This document shows, piece by piece, positions 35,795 to 44,622 of a DNA stretch of 64,000 nt. The DNA is taken from positions 248,001-312,000 of the forward strand of contig NC_015944.1 of assembly GCF_000223905.1 (NCBI RefSeq), read 5' to 3'. Each line of letters begins with the position of its first letter. The stretch's first letter is position 1. The translations under genes were made by a program, and so were the position numbers. This stretch comes from Haloarcula hispanica ATCC 33960 (GTDB lineage: Archaea > Halobacteriota > Halobacteria > Halobacteriales > Haloarculaceae). The notes beneath the pieces were generated by a model that made no database searches, had not been told where the DNA came from, and saw only the letters and a program-made list of their open reading frames with translations.

Positions 35795-36196
35795 TCACTC
35801 AGAGGGCGCAGGTTCCAACGATGTGCGGTCGAGGCCGACAGTGTCGTAGTCCTGCTCGGTCGAAAGGACTCGCTCTTCGCCGGTTGTGACGAGTCCAGCG
35901 TGGAGTGCATCGAATGGGGTGAGATCGTACTCGTCGAGGAACGCTGCGGCGGCTAGAACCGCGTCCTCGTGCTCTTCCGGCACGATTGGAACCAGTTCGA
36001 GCAGGTTGGTAATTGCCCGCGGCGCATCGATCTCGTACTCGGCCGCCTCACGGTCGTAGAACAGCACCAGAACCTCGGCGTACGCGAGTATCGAGGTATG
36101 TATGTCATCGTGCTCTTCGAGGGCGCGGACTGCGGCGTCCTGAAGCCAGTCGTCGTCCTTCAACAGTGCGGTGAGAAAGTCAGTTTCAACGTACAC
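35795..36196 (-). CDS. vapC: VapC-type PIN-domain toxin
   Basis: A 133-aa PIN-fold ribonuclease. Acidic catalytic residues can be placed: Asp in MYVETDFLTALL, Glu in LAYAEVLVLFY, Asp in LTPFDALHAGLVT and a C-terminal acidic pair in STEQDYDTVGL. It lies 3 nt after the antitoxin gene, in the usual antitoxin-first order. It likely cleaves tRNA or rRNA when freed from the antitoxin. Haloarchaeal chromosomes carry many such pairs. Confidence 0.88.
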   Translation of the reverse strand: MYVETDFLTALLKDDDWLQDAAVRALEEHDDIHTSILAYAEVLVLFYDREAAEYEIDAPRAITNLLELVPIVPEEHEDAVLAAAAFLDEYDLTPFDALHAGLVTTGEERVLSTEQDYDTVGLDRTSLEPAPSE

Positions 36197-36199
36197 GAC

Positions 36200-36466
36200 T
36201 TACGCCTCGCCATCCTGTGTCCGATCTTTCGCTTCCTCTTGAACCTCTCGTGATATCGCCTTCCGCGATTCAGTTTTCAGCTTGTCGGCCTCTGTCTCTG
36301 CAAAAGCATCGCCAACGGCCGCTCGGAGGCCCTCTAGCGGGTCCTCGTCAACTGGGAAGAGTGCGACGTGGCTCGGGAGTTCAACGATACGATACTGGTC
36401 ACCGAACCGGTCGCGGACATCCTTCGGGAGGTAGATCCGTCCTCGTTCGTCTGTCGTCTTCGACAT
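36200..36466 (-). CDS. vapB: AbrB/SpoVT-type antitoxin of VapBC pair
   Basis: An 88-aa protein. The N-terminal swapped-hairpin DNA-binding domain reads TTDERGRIYLPKDVRDRFGDQYRIVELPSHV. The helical C-terminal tail (EADKLKTESRKAISREVQEE) would wrap the PIN toxin. Start ATG 36466. It neutralises VapC and probably represses the pair with it. The dimeric AbrB fold binds palindromic promoter DNA. Confidence 0.88.
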   Translation of the reverse strand: MSKTTDERGRIYLPKDVRDRFGDQYRIVELPSHVALFPVDEDPLEGLRAAVGDAFAETEADKLKTESRKAISREVQEEAKDRTQDGEA

Positions 36467-36693
36467 GACGTATTCAGCCTTAGTGTGGGAAAGAATAAAA
36501 ATATTCCCGTAAATATAGTAGATTTCCCGCCCATATTGAGTCGTCCAGTCCGACCAATTTTCAAGCTCATTTACTGCTTGAGTTGTATTGACCGTCTCAA
36601 AGTGGGTGTGATAACGGTTCTATACTACTCTAGAGGTGACCGTAGAACAACCAAGAAGGGTACCGCGAACGGGAAACCAGAAGAACTCGGAGA

Positions 36694-38436
36694 TCAATCC
36701 CCGGTCGGTTCTTCGCCGCCGTCGGCCAGCGCCGGGAGCCGCTCACGCTCGAACCACGCGAACTCCCGCGGGAACTGGTCCGTCGCCGCCAGGTCCCAGG
36801 GGTCGCCGTCCGTGACCAGTGGGCCCTCCAGCCACGAGGTTACGAGGTTCCAGACGAAGATGAGCTGGCCGATGACCAGCAGGACGACACCCAGCGTCGC
36901 CAGCTGGTGCAGGAGCGTAAACAGGTCCACCGGGCCAGCGGTCAGAGCGTACGTGGCGTACCGGCGGGGCATTCCGGCGTAGCCGAGCAGGACCATCGGG
37001 AAGAAGGTGACGTTGGTCCCGACAAGCGTCAGCCAGAAGTGCCACTTCGCCAGCGAGCGCTGGTACCACCGACCTGTGTAGAGCGGGAACCAGTAGTAAA
37101 TGCCCGCAAAAACAGCGAAGGCGATCCCGCCCATGATGACGTAGTGGAAGTGAGCGACGACGTGGTATGTGTCGTGTAAGATGAGGTCGACGGGGATGGC
37201 GGCCTCGAACACGCCGGTGACGCCGCCGATGATGAAGTTCCCGACGAATCCGACACAGAAGAGGAACGGCGCGGTCGTCCGCAACGCGCCGTTCCACATG
37301 GTCGCCATCCAGTTGAAGGTCTTCACCGCGCTCGGGATGGCGATGGCGATAGAGACCGCCATGAACGAGGCCCGTAGTCGAGGGTCCATACCCGTCGCGA
37401 ACATGTGATGCGCCCAGACGCCAAAGGAGAGAACTCCGAGCGCCAGCGTCGAGTAGACGACGAACTTGAATCCGAACAGCTTCCGCCCACAGAACTTGGG
37501 TAGGATGTAGCTCACGAGTCCCATCGGCGGCAGGACGAGGATGTACACCTCGGGGTGGCCGAAGAACCAGAACAGGTGCTGCCACAGCAGCGGGCCGCCG
37601 CCGTCGAGCGTGAAGAACGTCGTCCCGAGATTGCGGTCGAGCAGGAGCATGACAAGCGCGCTGCCCAGCAAGGGGAAGGCAAACAGGATCTGTGCGGACT
37701 GCACCAGGACAGTCCAGGAGAAGATATCGAGGGTGGCCCATGTCACGTCCTCGCTCCGCTCGGTGAAGATAGTCGCGATGAAGTTGATCGCCCCCATCGT
37801 CGCCGCGACGCCCGAGAGGTGGAGGCCGAGCAGCATCAGGTCCACGCCGGGGTTCTGCTGTTCGATCGACAGCGGCGTGTACATCGTCCAGGCGGTCTGT
37901 GCCGGTTCGATGTTTTCGAGGAACGGCCCGCCGAGGACGCCACCCCAGATGAGCAGCGCCGCCGGCGGCAACAACCAGAACGCGATGGCGTTGATTCGCG
38001 GAAACGCCATGTCGTCGGCCCCGATGAGCAGCGGGATCAGGTAGTTCGAGAACGCCGCCAGCATTGGCGTCCCAAACAGGAACAGCATCGTGATGCCGTG
38101 GGTCGTCAGGAGGCCGTTGTAGGCACTGGCACTGAGGAAGTCCTCAGCGGGGTACATCAGTTCGAACCGCATCAGAACCACGGCGATACCGCCCCACGCG
38201 AACGCGACGACGGCGAACACGCCGTAGAGAATCCCGATATCCTTGTGGTCGACCGTCGTCAGCCACCGGAGAATCCCGCTCGGCTTCTCCGCGTGGGTGC
38301 GTTCGTGCGCCCCGTGGCCGCCACCGATCGCAATCGTATACGACCGCCAGTCTTCGATCCGTGCGAGTATCCCAGCGATACCGACGAGCAGTATCGCCAT
38401 CAGTACTGTCGTCGCCAATGCGCCTACAGACACCAT
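36694..38436 (-). CDS. coxA: haem-copper oxidase subunit I, A-type
   Basis: A 580-aa terminal oxidase catalytic subunit that reduces O2 to water while pumping protons. Signature elements: TTHGITMLFLFGTPM (haem a His), IGADDMAFPRINA (D-channel Asp), WFFGHPEVYILVLP with the CuB His, Glu and cross-linked Tyr, the YSTLALGVLSFGVWAHHMF His pair, SIAIAIPSAVKTFNW with the K-channel Lys, and FHYVIMGG with haem-ligand His. It is therefore A1-type. It has an N-terminal extra segment before DHKDIGILYGVF. No subunit II or III gene lies on either side, which is unusual. Confidence 0.95.
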   Translation of the reverse strand: MVSVGALATTVLMAILLVGIAGILARIEDWRSYTIAIGGGHGAHERTHAEKPSGILRWLTTVDHKDIGILYGVFAVVAFAWGGIAVVLMRFELMYPAEDFLSASAYNGLLTTHGITMLFLFGTPMLAAFSNYLIPLLIGADDMAFPRINAIAFWLLPPAALLIWGGVLGGPFLENIEPAQTAWTMYTPLSIEQQNPGVDLMLLGLHLSGVAATMGAINFIATIFTERSEDVTWATLDIFSWTVLVQSAQILFAFPLLGSALVMLLLDRNLGTTFFTLDGGGPLLWQHLFWFFGHPEVYILVLPPMGLVSYILPKFCGRKLFGFKFVVYSTLALGVLSFGVWAHHMFATGMDPRLRASFMAVSIAIAIPSAVKTFNWMATMWNGALRTTAPFLFCVGFVGNFIIGGVTGVFEAAIPVDLILHDTYHVVAHFHYVIMGGIAFAVFAGIYYWFPLYTGRWYQRSLAKWHFWLTLVGTNVTFFPMVLLGYAGMPRRYATYALTAGPVDLFTLLHQLATLGVVLLVIGQLIFVWNLVTSWLEGPLVTDGDPWDLAATDQFPREFAWFERERLPALADGGEEPTGD

Positions 38437-38715
38437 TTGGAGGGTCTTTATACGGACTGCCCGTGGTTCTTATCGGGAAGATGTTCGGAGACAGTTTATA
38501 TGCATCCAGAGTACGAAGCGGCGCGTCTACAGACGAAGCGGTTCGGGACCGAGGTTTTCCGTCGTGCGGTCGGAACTCCTCGCGATGCACCCACAGCACC
38601 GAAACCGACAGCGAGCGAGTGTGCGCACTGGCCGGCGTTCGAGCCAGTCCGCATCGACCAGCCGCGACTTCGGCCCTGTAGTTCTTCGAGACCGCAGTGA
38701 CGAGGAGGACGCGCG

Positions 38716-39087
38716 ATGACAGCGACCGATTTCGACGCCGTCCGGGAATACGACGACGACCAGTTCTCGGCTGTCGAAGTGTTCCGCAGCGACCGGATGA
38801 AAGTCGTCTGTGGCTACTTCGAACCCGGCCAGTTTATTCCGGTGCACGCGCCCGCGAGCGACGTCGCGATACACGTCCAGTCCGGGAGCGGTATCGTCCG
38901 TGATGGAGACACGGAGCGGGCGGTCGAGCCGGGCGACGTAGTTGTCGTCGAGGCCGACACCGACCGCGGTGTCAAAGCGGACGAGGATGGTCGGCTGGAG
39001 GCGTTACTGGTGACGGCACCGCCGCCGACCGACGCCGAACACGAACCGGTCCGGAAAGGGCTCAAGCAGAACGAGTTCGATCCGTAA
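38716..39087 (+). CDS. cupin-domain protein
   Basis: A 123-aa single cupin. The barrel motifs are GQFIPVHAPASDVAIHVQSGSGIV (first motif, with one His retained at each usual site) and AVEPGDVVVVEADTDRGVKA (second motif, where the last metal His is absent). The metal site is therefore incomplete, so it may be a sensor or small-molecule binder rather than an oxygenase. Start ATG 38716. Divergent from coxA. Confidence 0.8.
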   Translation: MTATDFDAVREYDDDQFSAVEVFRSDRMKVVCGYFEPGQFIPVHAPASDVAIHVQSGSGIVRDGDTERAVEPGDVVVVEADTDRGVKADEDGRLEALLVTAPPPTDAEHEPVRKGLKQNEFDP

Positions 39088-39204
39088 GCCCAGCTCAGAG
39101 GGCTGTTGCTGGGAAGTCCAAACCGGAATACGGCAGGCAGTCGATTGGATCGACGGAAGCGTCATCCGCCGCGAGTTTCGCAGGAACGGTATCGACAGCT
39201 GGAG

Positions 39205-40128
39205 TCACAGTTCGTCGATGATTTCGCTTGCGAAGGTCGTCATCGCCGCCTCTGGCTCCGCCGCTCGAAGCCCGACGATAACGTGGTCGAGGCCGTGCTC
39301 TTCGAGCCGTCGGAAGTACTCTCTGAACCACTCGACGCCGGCACGATAGCCCAGGTGGAGCGGTTCGGGCTCCGCCGTCGGATCAGCAGCGAACTCGACC
39401 TGAACGGCAATCGTGAACGGCTTCTCTGACGCGTGGCTCCGCCATGTGTCGAGATACGACTCCAGGGTCGACTCGGGAAGGTGGTAAAATATCCAGCCGT
39501 CGCCGTTCTCGGCGATCCACTCCGTGGACTGTCTGGCGTTGCCGGTCGGGAAGAGCGGGAGCGTGTCCGTTGTCGGTTTCGGGAGGACATCGAGTTCTCC
39601 GTCGAGGTAGCCCCAGGAGCCATCGAGCGTCGGGTATTCCTCGCGCCAGAGCACGCGAAGCGCCTCGACGCTTTCGCGGACGAGTTGGCCCCGGTTCTCG
39701 GGGTCGACGCCGAACGCCGGATACTCCGGGTCGCGGTCGCCCGAGGCGACGCCCAGCACGAGACGGCCGTCGGAAAGCCGGTCGACGGTCGCAGCCGATT
39801 TCGCCATGTGGAGGGGATGGCGCAGCGGGAGAACGATACTCGCGGTGCCAAGCGCCACCGACTCGGTGTGGGCGGCGACGTGGGACAGCAGGGACCACGG
39901 GTCGAAGGCCCCGCCGGCGTCCCCGAAACGCGGCCAGTACGTCGGCACGTCTCGCGCCCAGAGCGCGTCGAAGCCGACTGTTTCGGCGTGGCTTGCGAGC
40001 CGGAGTTCCGCGTCGATATCCGGCGTCGACTCCGTTTCGCCCGTGAGCGGGAACCCGAGGCCGAACGAGAGGCCGTCCCCCCCGAACAGCCGCCGATAGC
40101 CAGCGTTCGCGTGGTCCACGTCAGTCAT
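39205..40128 (-). CDS. LLM-class flavin-dependent oxidoreductase
   Basis: A 307-aa bacterial-luciferase-like TIM-barrel enzyme from ATG 40128 (MTDVDHANAGYRR). Typical stretches: FDALWARDVPTYWPRFGDAGG, VALGTASIVLPLRHPLHMAKSAATVDRLSDGR, LGVASGDRDPEYPAFGV and RGQLVRESVEALRVLW. It uses FMN or F420; haloarchaea make F420, so that is plausible. Substrate unknown. It is followed in the other direction by the NmrA-like gene, 50 nt away. Confidence 0.9.
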   Translation of the reverse strand: MTDVDHANAGYRRLFGGDGLSFGLGFPLTGETESTPDIDAELRLASHAETVGFDALWARDVPTYWPRFGDAGGAFDPWSLLSHVAAHTESVALGTASIVLPLRHPLHMAKSAATVDRLSDGRLVLGVASGDRDPEYPAFGVDPENRGQLVRESVEALRVLWREEYPTLDGSWGYLDGELDVLPKPTTDTLPLFPTGNARQSTEWIAENGDGWIFYHLPESTLESYLDTWRSHASEKPFTIAVQVEFAADPTAEPEPLHLGYRAGVEWFREYFRRLEEHGLDHVIVGLRAAEPEAAMTTFASEIIDEL

Positions 40129-40177
40129 CAGCCGCCTTTCACGCTGGAGGCGTATTTGCACACGGGTGGATTGCCCA

Positions 40178-40924
40178 CTACGGGTCGTCGTCCGGCGTAT
40201 CAACTGCCACGGTCTCCGACGCCCCACTCCGGGGGAGTTGCCACTCGACATCTAGCGCACGGTCCGGGAACGACGGCTTGGCAACGACTTCCAGCGTCCG
40301 GTCTTCGGCTGCCGGTGTGACGGGCGATGCGATCATCAGTCGGGCCACGTCAGCCCGCGAAACGCTGCCCCAGAGCTTCGCTCCGGGCTCGGCGACGGAG
40401 ACGGTGTCAGTTCGCGGCCCGTTCGTGAGCACGCCCGGGCGGAGGATCGTGTGTCGGACCGGGGCGTCGCGAATCGCGGCCTCGGCCTCCGCTTTCGCAC
40501 GTTGTATCGGCTGGATGACGACGTCGAAGGCCGTCGCGAGCGGACTGGCCGGCTCGTCACCCACGCCGATAGCGGATTCCATGACGAACGCCTCGACGCC
40601 AGCGTCGACGGCCGTATCAAGGAGATTGATGGTTCCCGCACCGTCGACGTACTCGTCCCGGGACCAGACGTCCGTGATGTTCGAGCCGACGGCGCTCAGG
40701 ACGACATCAACGTCCGACAGCGCCTCGGCCAACGCAGTCGGGTTCAGCAAGTCGTCGACGACGACCTCGTCAGCGCCGGCCGCCTGCAGGTCGTCTGTTT
40801 TCGACGGTGTGCTGGTCAGTGCTCGGACCGTCGGCACGCGCGAACTGAGCAGTCGGAGCGTCGCGCGCCCGGTCCCGCCGCTGGCTCCGGCGACAAACAC
40901 CGTCTCCACGTCAGAAGGGTCCAT
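40178..40924 (-). CDS. NAD(P)-binding SDR/NmrA-like protein
   Basis: A 248-aa Rossmann protein with the extended-SDR dinucleotide motif VFVAGASGGTGRATLRLL at the N-terminus, followed by VVDDLLNPTALAEALSDVDVVLSAVGS. The usual catalytic YxxxK is not evident at its standard place (the region reads PIQRAKAEAEAAIRDAPV), as in atypical NAD(P)-binding/NmrA proteins. ILRPGVLTNGP closes the substrate side. Same direction as the LLM oxidoreductase. Likely a redox or epimerase-type enzyme or sensor. Confidence 0.85.
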   Translation of the reverse strand: MDPSDVETVFVAGASGGTGRATLRLLSSRVPTVRALTSTPSKTDDLQAAGADEVVVDDLLNPTALAEALSDVDVVLSAVGSNITDVWSRDEYVDGAGTINLLDTAVDAGVEAFVMESAIGVGDEPASPLATAFDVVIQPIQRAKAEAEAAIRDAPVRHTILRPGVLTNGPRTDTVSVAEPGAKLWGSVSRADVARLMIASPVTPAAEDRTLEVVAKPSFPDRALDVEWQLPRSGASETVAVDTPDDDP

Positions 40925-41010
40925 ATCGTGGCTTGGGGCTGCCGGTACATGATTGGCTGGGCCTGTTTCGTCAAATCCAGATCGTGATCGCTCTACTGCA
41001 ACCGCAGACG

Positions 41011-42009
41011 TCAGTCGTCACACGGCGGTGTCTGCTGGGACGAGGATGTCTCCTCGAAGCGGTGATAGAGCCGGCGCAGTTCCATGCGGATGGTCACACG
41101 CTCGATGAGAGCGAAGCCCGCAACGACGACCAGGAAGCCGACGAACGTCCACAGTGACACCGACGAGCCCAGCAGTACCCAGCCCATGAGCGCGGCGAAA
41201 ATCGGCACGACGTACGCGACCAGATTCGCACGGACCGGGCCGATACGCTTGATGAGGCCGAAGTAGATGGCGTACGCGACTGCCGTCGAGGGGATGCCCA
41301 CGGCCACGATGCTCGCAATCGTTTCGGGGCCGATGCCGATGACGGCCGTAGGTGGCTCCCCGGCCAGCAGGCTCGCGATGTGGAGCAACACCGCGCCGAC
41401 AGCCATCGCCCACGCAGTCAGCGGTGTACTGTCCATCTGGGGGCCGACACGCTGGAGGAACACGCTACCGAGTGCAACGGCCGCTGCCGCGCCGAGGACC
41501 AGAAGTTGCCCGATGGCGCTCGCATCGGTGAACGTCGACGGCGACGGCTGCACGATGAGGATAACGCCGCTCAGCGCGATACCGATACCGAGCGCACCGA
41601 GCCACGATAGTCGGTCACCCAGCAGCCACCAGGCGAACACGGGGGCGAGTATCGGGTTCAGGCCGTACATCACGGACGCCGCTGCGGGCGTGGTCGCGCC
41701 CTGACCGAGGAACAACAGCCCGTTGTTGAGTGCGATCAGGAACAGCGCCGCCATCCCGATTCCAACGAAGTCCGCGCGCGTCCGTGGCAGCCACGTCGAC
41801 CGGGGCCGGGTAAGGACGATGTAGCCAAGCAGCGTCACCGCTGCCAGGTCGAACCGGAGACCGGCAAACAGCACCGGTGGCAGCTCACGGAGCCCGGTTT
41901 TGATCGCGACGAACGAGCCACCGAACAATACCGCGAGCAGGACGAACAGCGCGGTGTCACGGTAGCGGGCCGGGATCGACGGGCGATCCGTAGACGTGGA
42001 CCGCAGCAT
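41011..42009 (-). CDS. EamA/DMT-family transporter
   Basis: A 332-aa membrane protein with ten predicted TMs in two EamA repeats. The first runs from ALFVLLAVLFGGSFVAIKTGL to GALGIGIALSGVILIV, the second from GQLLVLGAAAAVALGSVFLQR to FVGFLVVVAGFALIE. The start is ATG 42009 (MLRSTSTDRPS). It is probably a metabolite or drug exporter of the RhaT/YdcZ-like kind. Substrate unknown. It is the full-size counterpart of the half-size protein at 7851. Confidence 0.88.
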   Translation of the reverse strand: MLRSTSTDRPSIPARYRDTALFVLLAVLFGGSFVAIKTGLRELPPVLFAGLRFDLAAVTLLGYIVLTRPRSTWLPRTRADFVGIGMAALFLIALNNGLLFLGQGATTPAAASVMYGLNPILAPVFAWWLLGDRLSWLGALGIGIALSGVILIVQPSPSTFTDASAIGQLLVLGAAAAVALGSVFLQRVGPQMDSTPLTAWAMAVGAVLLHIASLLAGEPPTAVIGIGPETIASIVAVGIPSTAVAYAIYFGLIKRIGPVRANLVAYVVPIFAALMGWVLLGSSVSLWTFVGFLVVVAGFALIERVTIRMELRRLYHRFEETSSSQQTPPCDD

Positions 42010-42155
42010 GGGCCAGGTCAGTCGGACCACCCCCTAAAGCGAAGATGTCTCATTGTGCGTACAAGGGGCCGAGATGTGAAGAGGGCTGTGGGAGACGTGG
42101 TGTCACGGGCCGACAGTCGTATCGGCAAAAACGACTGGGAAAGCCCGAATCCGGC

Positions 42156-42995
42156 TCAGTCCCAGGCGGCGGGCGACCAGTCCGGATCGACGCGTCGGTC
42201 GACCGTGTCAATGCTGTCGATACGGTCGATTTCGGCGTCGGAGAGCGACAGGTCGAGGCTCGCCAGGTTATCGGTGATGTGGGCTTCGCTCGTGGCTTTC
42301 GGGATCGCCGTCACGCCCTTCTCGCGGAGCCACGCGAGGCTGACCTGCGCTTCGCTCGCGTCGTGGTCGTCGGCGATGGCTTCGATGACGTCGTGACCGA
42401 ACACTTCACCGCGTGCCAGCGGGGAGTACGCCACCAGTTCGTAGTCCTGTTCCGCCGCGTGCTCGCGGAGTTCCGACTGCTGGAGGAACGGGTGCGTCTC
42501 GACCTGGTTTGCAAACACCGGAGCATCGAGCACGTCCATCGCCGTCTCGACGTGGTGCGGTTCGAAGTTCGAGACGCCGACGTTGTCGATCAAGCCGCGG
42601 TCGACGAGTTCGTCGAACGCCGGAAGCGTCTCCTCGGGTTCGTACTCGCCCGCCGCCCAGTGGACGTACAGCAGATCCACCGAATCGACGCCGAGTTTGT
42701 CGAGGCTCTCCTCGGTCGTCTCGATCACGTCGTCGTGCGAGAGGTTCGAGATCCAGACCTTCGTCGCCAGGAAGATATCGTCGCGGTCCACGTCAGCCGC
42801 AGCGAGACCGTCGCCGACGGCGCTTTCGTTGTCGTAGGCCTGTGCGGTGTCGATATGGCGGTAGCCGGCCTCAAGCGCCGTCCGGACGCTTTCCGCACAC
42901 TGTTCTGCGTCGTCGTTCTGCCACGTTCCGAGACCGAGCATCGGCATGCCGCTCGCTCGTGGACCGCCGTCTGTCGAGGACTGTTGCTGAGTCAT
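42156..42995 (-). CDS. aldo/keto reductase
   Basis: A 279-aa TIM-barrel NAD(P)H-dependent reductase. The catalytic tetrad can be assigned: Asp and Tyr in HIDTAQAYDNE, Lys in FLATKVWISN, and His in LLYVHWAAGEY. Cofactor and family signatures GVSNFEPHH and IPKATSEAHITDNL are present, close to 2,5-diketo-gluconate reductase/YeaE-type members. Start ATG 42995. Substrate is probably an aldehyde or sugar ketone; unknown. Confidence 0.92.
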   Translation of the reverse strand: MTQQQSSTDGGPRASGMPMLGLGTWQNDDAEQCAESVRTALEAGYRHIDTAQAYDNESAVGDGLAAADVDRDDIFLATKVWISNLSHDDVIETTEESLDKLGVDSVDLLYVHWAAGEYEPEETLPAFDELVDRGLIDNVGVSNFEPHHVETAMDVLDAPVFANQVETHPFLQQSELREHAAEQDYELVAYSPLARGEVFGHDVIEAIADDHDASEAQVSLAWLREKGVTAIPKATSEAHITDNLASLDLSLSDAEIDRIDSIDTVDRRVDPDWSPAAWD

Positions 42996-43103
42996 TATCG
43001 GATACCGGAGCTTGCGACTTTAAGCCGTTTGGAAGCCGGCGGGTAGCGCCGACTATCGGACGGACAGCAGATTGACTGGCTACTACAGGTAGTGTACGGT
43101 CGT

Positions 43104-43724
43104 TCAGAAGCCATAGGACCCGAAAATCCAGAGCGCGACGACGGGCGATGCGGCGAGGAACGTGCCAAGAACGACCGTCCCGAGAACCGTCTCCCACCCC
43201 AGGCCCCGCACCGACCTCTCGTACCGCCACAGTTGGAGCGCAACGTAGACACCGGCGATGACCACCCCACCGAGCATCAAAAACGGCGGAAACCCGAGTG
43301 CCGGAAACGGTGGGAAACCGACCGCCGGAAACGGGTCCGAACCACTGGAGGCCGCGAAATCGAGGCCGATGCCGACAGCGCCGACGGCGGTGGCCGCGAC
43401 GACGTACGAGATGCCAGCGATGACGTGCCGGAGTGCTGCAGCCAGCCCGAACGGCTCTGCATCGGTCGGCAACACCTCTGGGGCCGCGTAACTACCGATT
43501 CCAGTGTAGAGGAACGGGACGGTCAGCACACCGACGGCGACGGCATACGGAAGGACCGACGAGATCGCGACGATGAGAACTGCCATGGTCAGGGCGTACG
43601 TGCGGCCGGTCGCGCCCCCGAGAACCAGAGGCGGGACGAACAGCACAGCGATAGCCACCAGGGCAAACAGACAGAGCGGGACGGAGTAAGGCCGGAACCG
43701 CCCGACAAAACGGGAGAGAGACAT
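43104..43724 (-). CDS. six-TM-like membrane protein of unknown function
   Basis: A 206-aa protein of alternating hydrophobic helices (PLCLFALVAIAVLFVPPLVLGG, YALTMAVLIVAISSVLPYAVAV, VIAGISYVVAATAVGAVGIGL and others). A short proline/phenylalanine repeat occurs in a loop (FPAVGFPPFPALGFPPF, about residues 133-149). The overall pattern recalls Yip1-like small membrane proteins, but no motif supports a specific assignment. Monocistronic. Confidence 0.65.
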   Translation of the reverse strand: MSLSRFVGRFRPYSVPLCLFALVAIAVLFVPPLVLGGATGRTYALTMAVLIVAISSVLPYAVAVGVLTVPFLYTGIGSYAAPEVLPTDAEPFGLAAALRHVIAGISYVVAATAVGAVGIGLDFAASSGSDPFPAVGFPPFPALGFPPFLMLGGVVIAGVYVALQLWRYERSVRGLGWETVLGTVVLGTFLAASPVVALWIFGSYGF

Positions 43725-43839
43725 GCCAGGGTCGTTTCGAACCCAAGCGCATAGGTTTTCGGCTCTCCAGTGAGAGTCGGAGTCAGCATGCTTTTACGCT
43801 CCGTTGCGGTATCGTGACACCAGAACGTCACTATCGCGG

Positions 43840-44492
43840 GTGAACCGCGCTATCACTGAGTCCTGTCCGGACCGCCGCTACCCGCTGGGCGCCGGACTTT
43901 GCCAGACCGTGTTCCCACCCGACACGTCCGAGGGAGCCGCAGCAGCGACCATCCTGAACCGAGAGGAAGCTGTCCCGGAGTCGCTCCCGGCGGCAGAGCT
44001 TGAAAACGTGCAACTCCTCCCCCACCGTACGGACCTCCTCGAATACATGCCGACCAGCGCGACCGCCGCCGAGTTCGGGACCGGAGACGGTTCGCCGAAT
44101 CAATCGTCCGGGTCACGCGGCCGGAGACGCTCTCTCTGATCGATGAGTGGGAAAGCGACGAGGAGCGCCAGGCTGTCGAGCGGCGCTGTAGCGAGCACGG
44201 GGGTGCTGTCCGTCTGCGGGACGCTGGGCCCATCTCCGTGCTCCGTGATGCCGACACCGACTCGCTCGACTGGGTGTATATCAACAGCTCCCACGAGTAT
44301 GAGGCGACGCTGGCCGAACTCAGAGAGCCAGCGGGCCGTCACAGCGGACGGCTAATCGCGGGCGACGACTACAAAATCGTGAACGGCGTCATCCCTGCCG
44401 TCCACCAGTTCTGTGCGGAGACCGACTGGCGGCTGGCGTCTCTCACGCTCGAAACGCACGGCCGTCGGAGTTACGCACTCCGCAAAGCATAA
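43840..44492 (+). pseudogene. decayed SAM-dependent methyltransferase with frameshift
   Basis: The first part, read from about GTG 43840, ends in LENVQLLPHRTDLLEYMPTS and TAAEFGTGDG, a class I motif I. At 44089-44093 the frame breaks; the next frame continues FAESIVRVTRPETLSLIDEW, ERQAVERRC, then DWVYINSSHEYEATLAELRE, LIAGDDYKIVNG, and VHQFCAETDWRLASLTLETHG to the stop at 44492. A loss of about four bases (a CGGT-type unit) at GACGGT would explain the shift. Later residues also look worn. The true 5' start is uncertain. Function lost unless frameshifting occurs. Confidence 0.75.
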
Positions 44493-44622
44493 TGACCGAC
44501 CGCTGTGTGGACTGAATCGACGAATTTCCCCGGAATCGTCACCGTACCTGTGGCTAAAACCCAGTGACACGAGCGGCATCGTCGGCCAGACGGTTTATAC
44601 GGCCGGACGGACTTGACCCTGT

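Noticed and set aside
37555-38700. 381-codon plus-strand frame, and its 66-codon tail from ATG 38500 preceded by TTTATATG
   Set aside because: Mostly antisense to coxA. The tail is basic and unlike haloarchaeal proteins, and the TATA overlaps the ATG so it cannot drive it.
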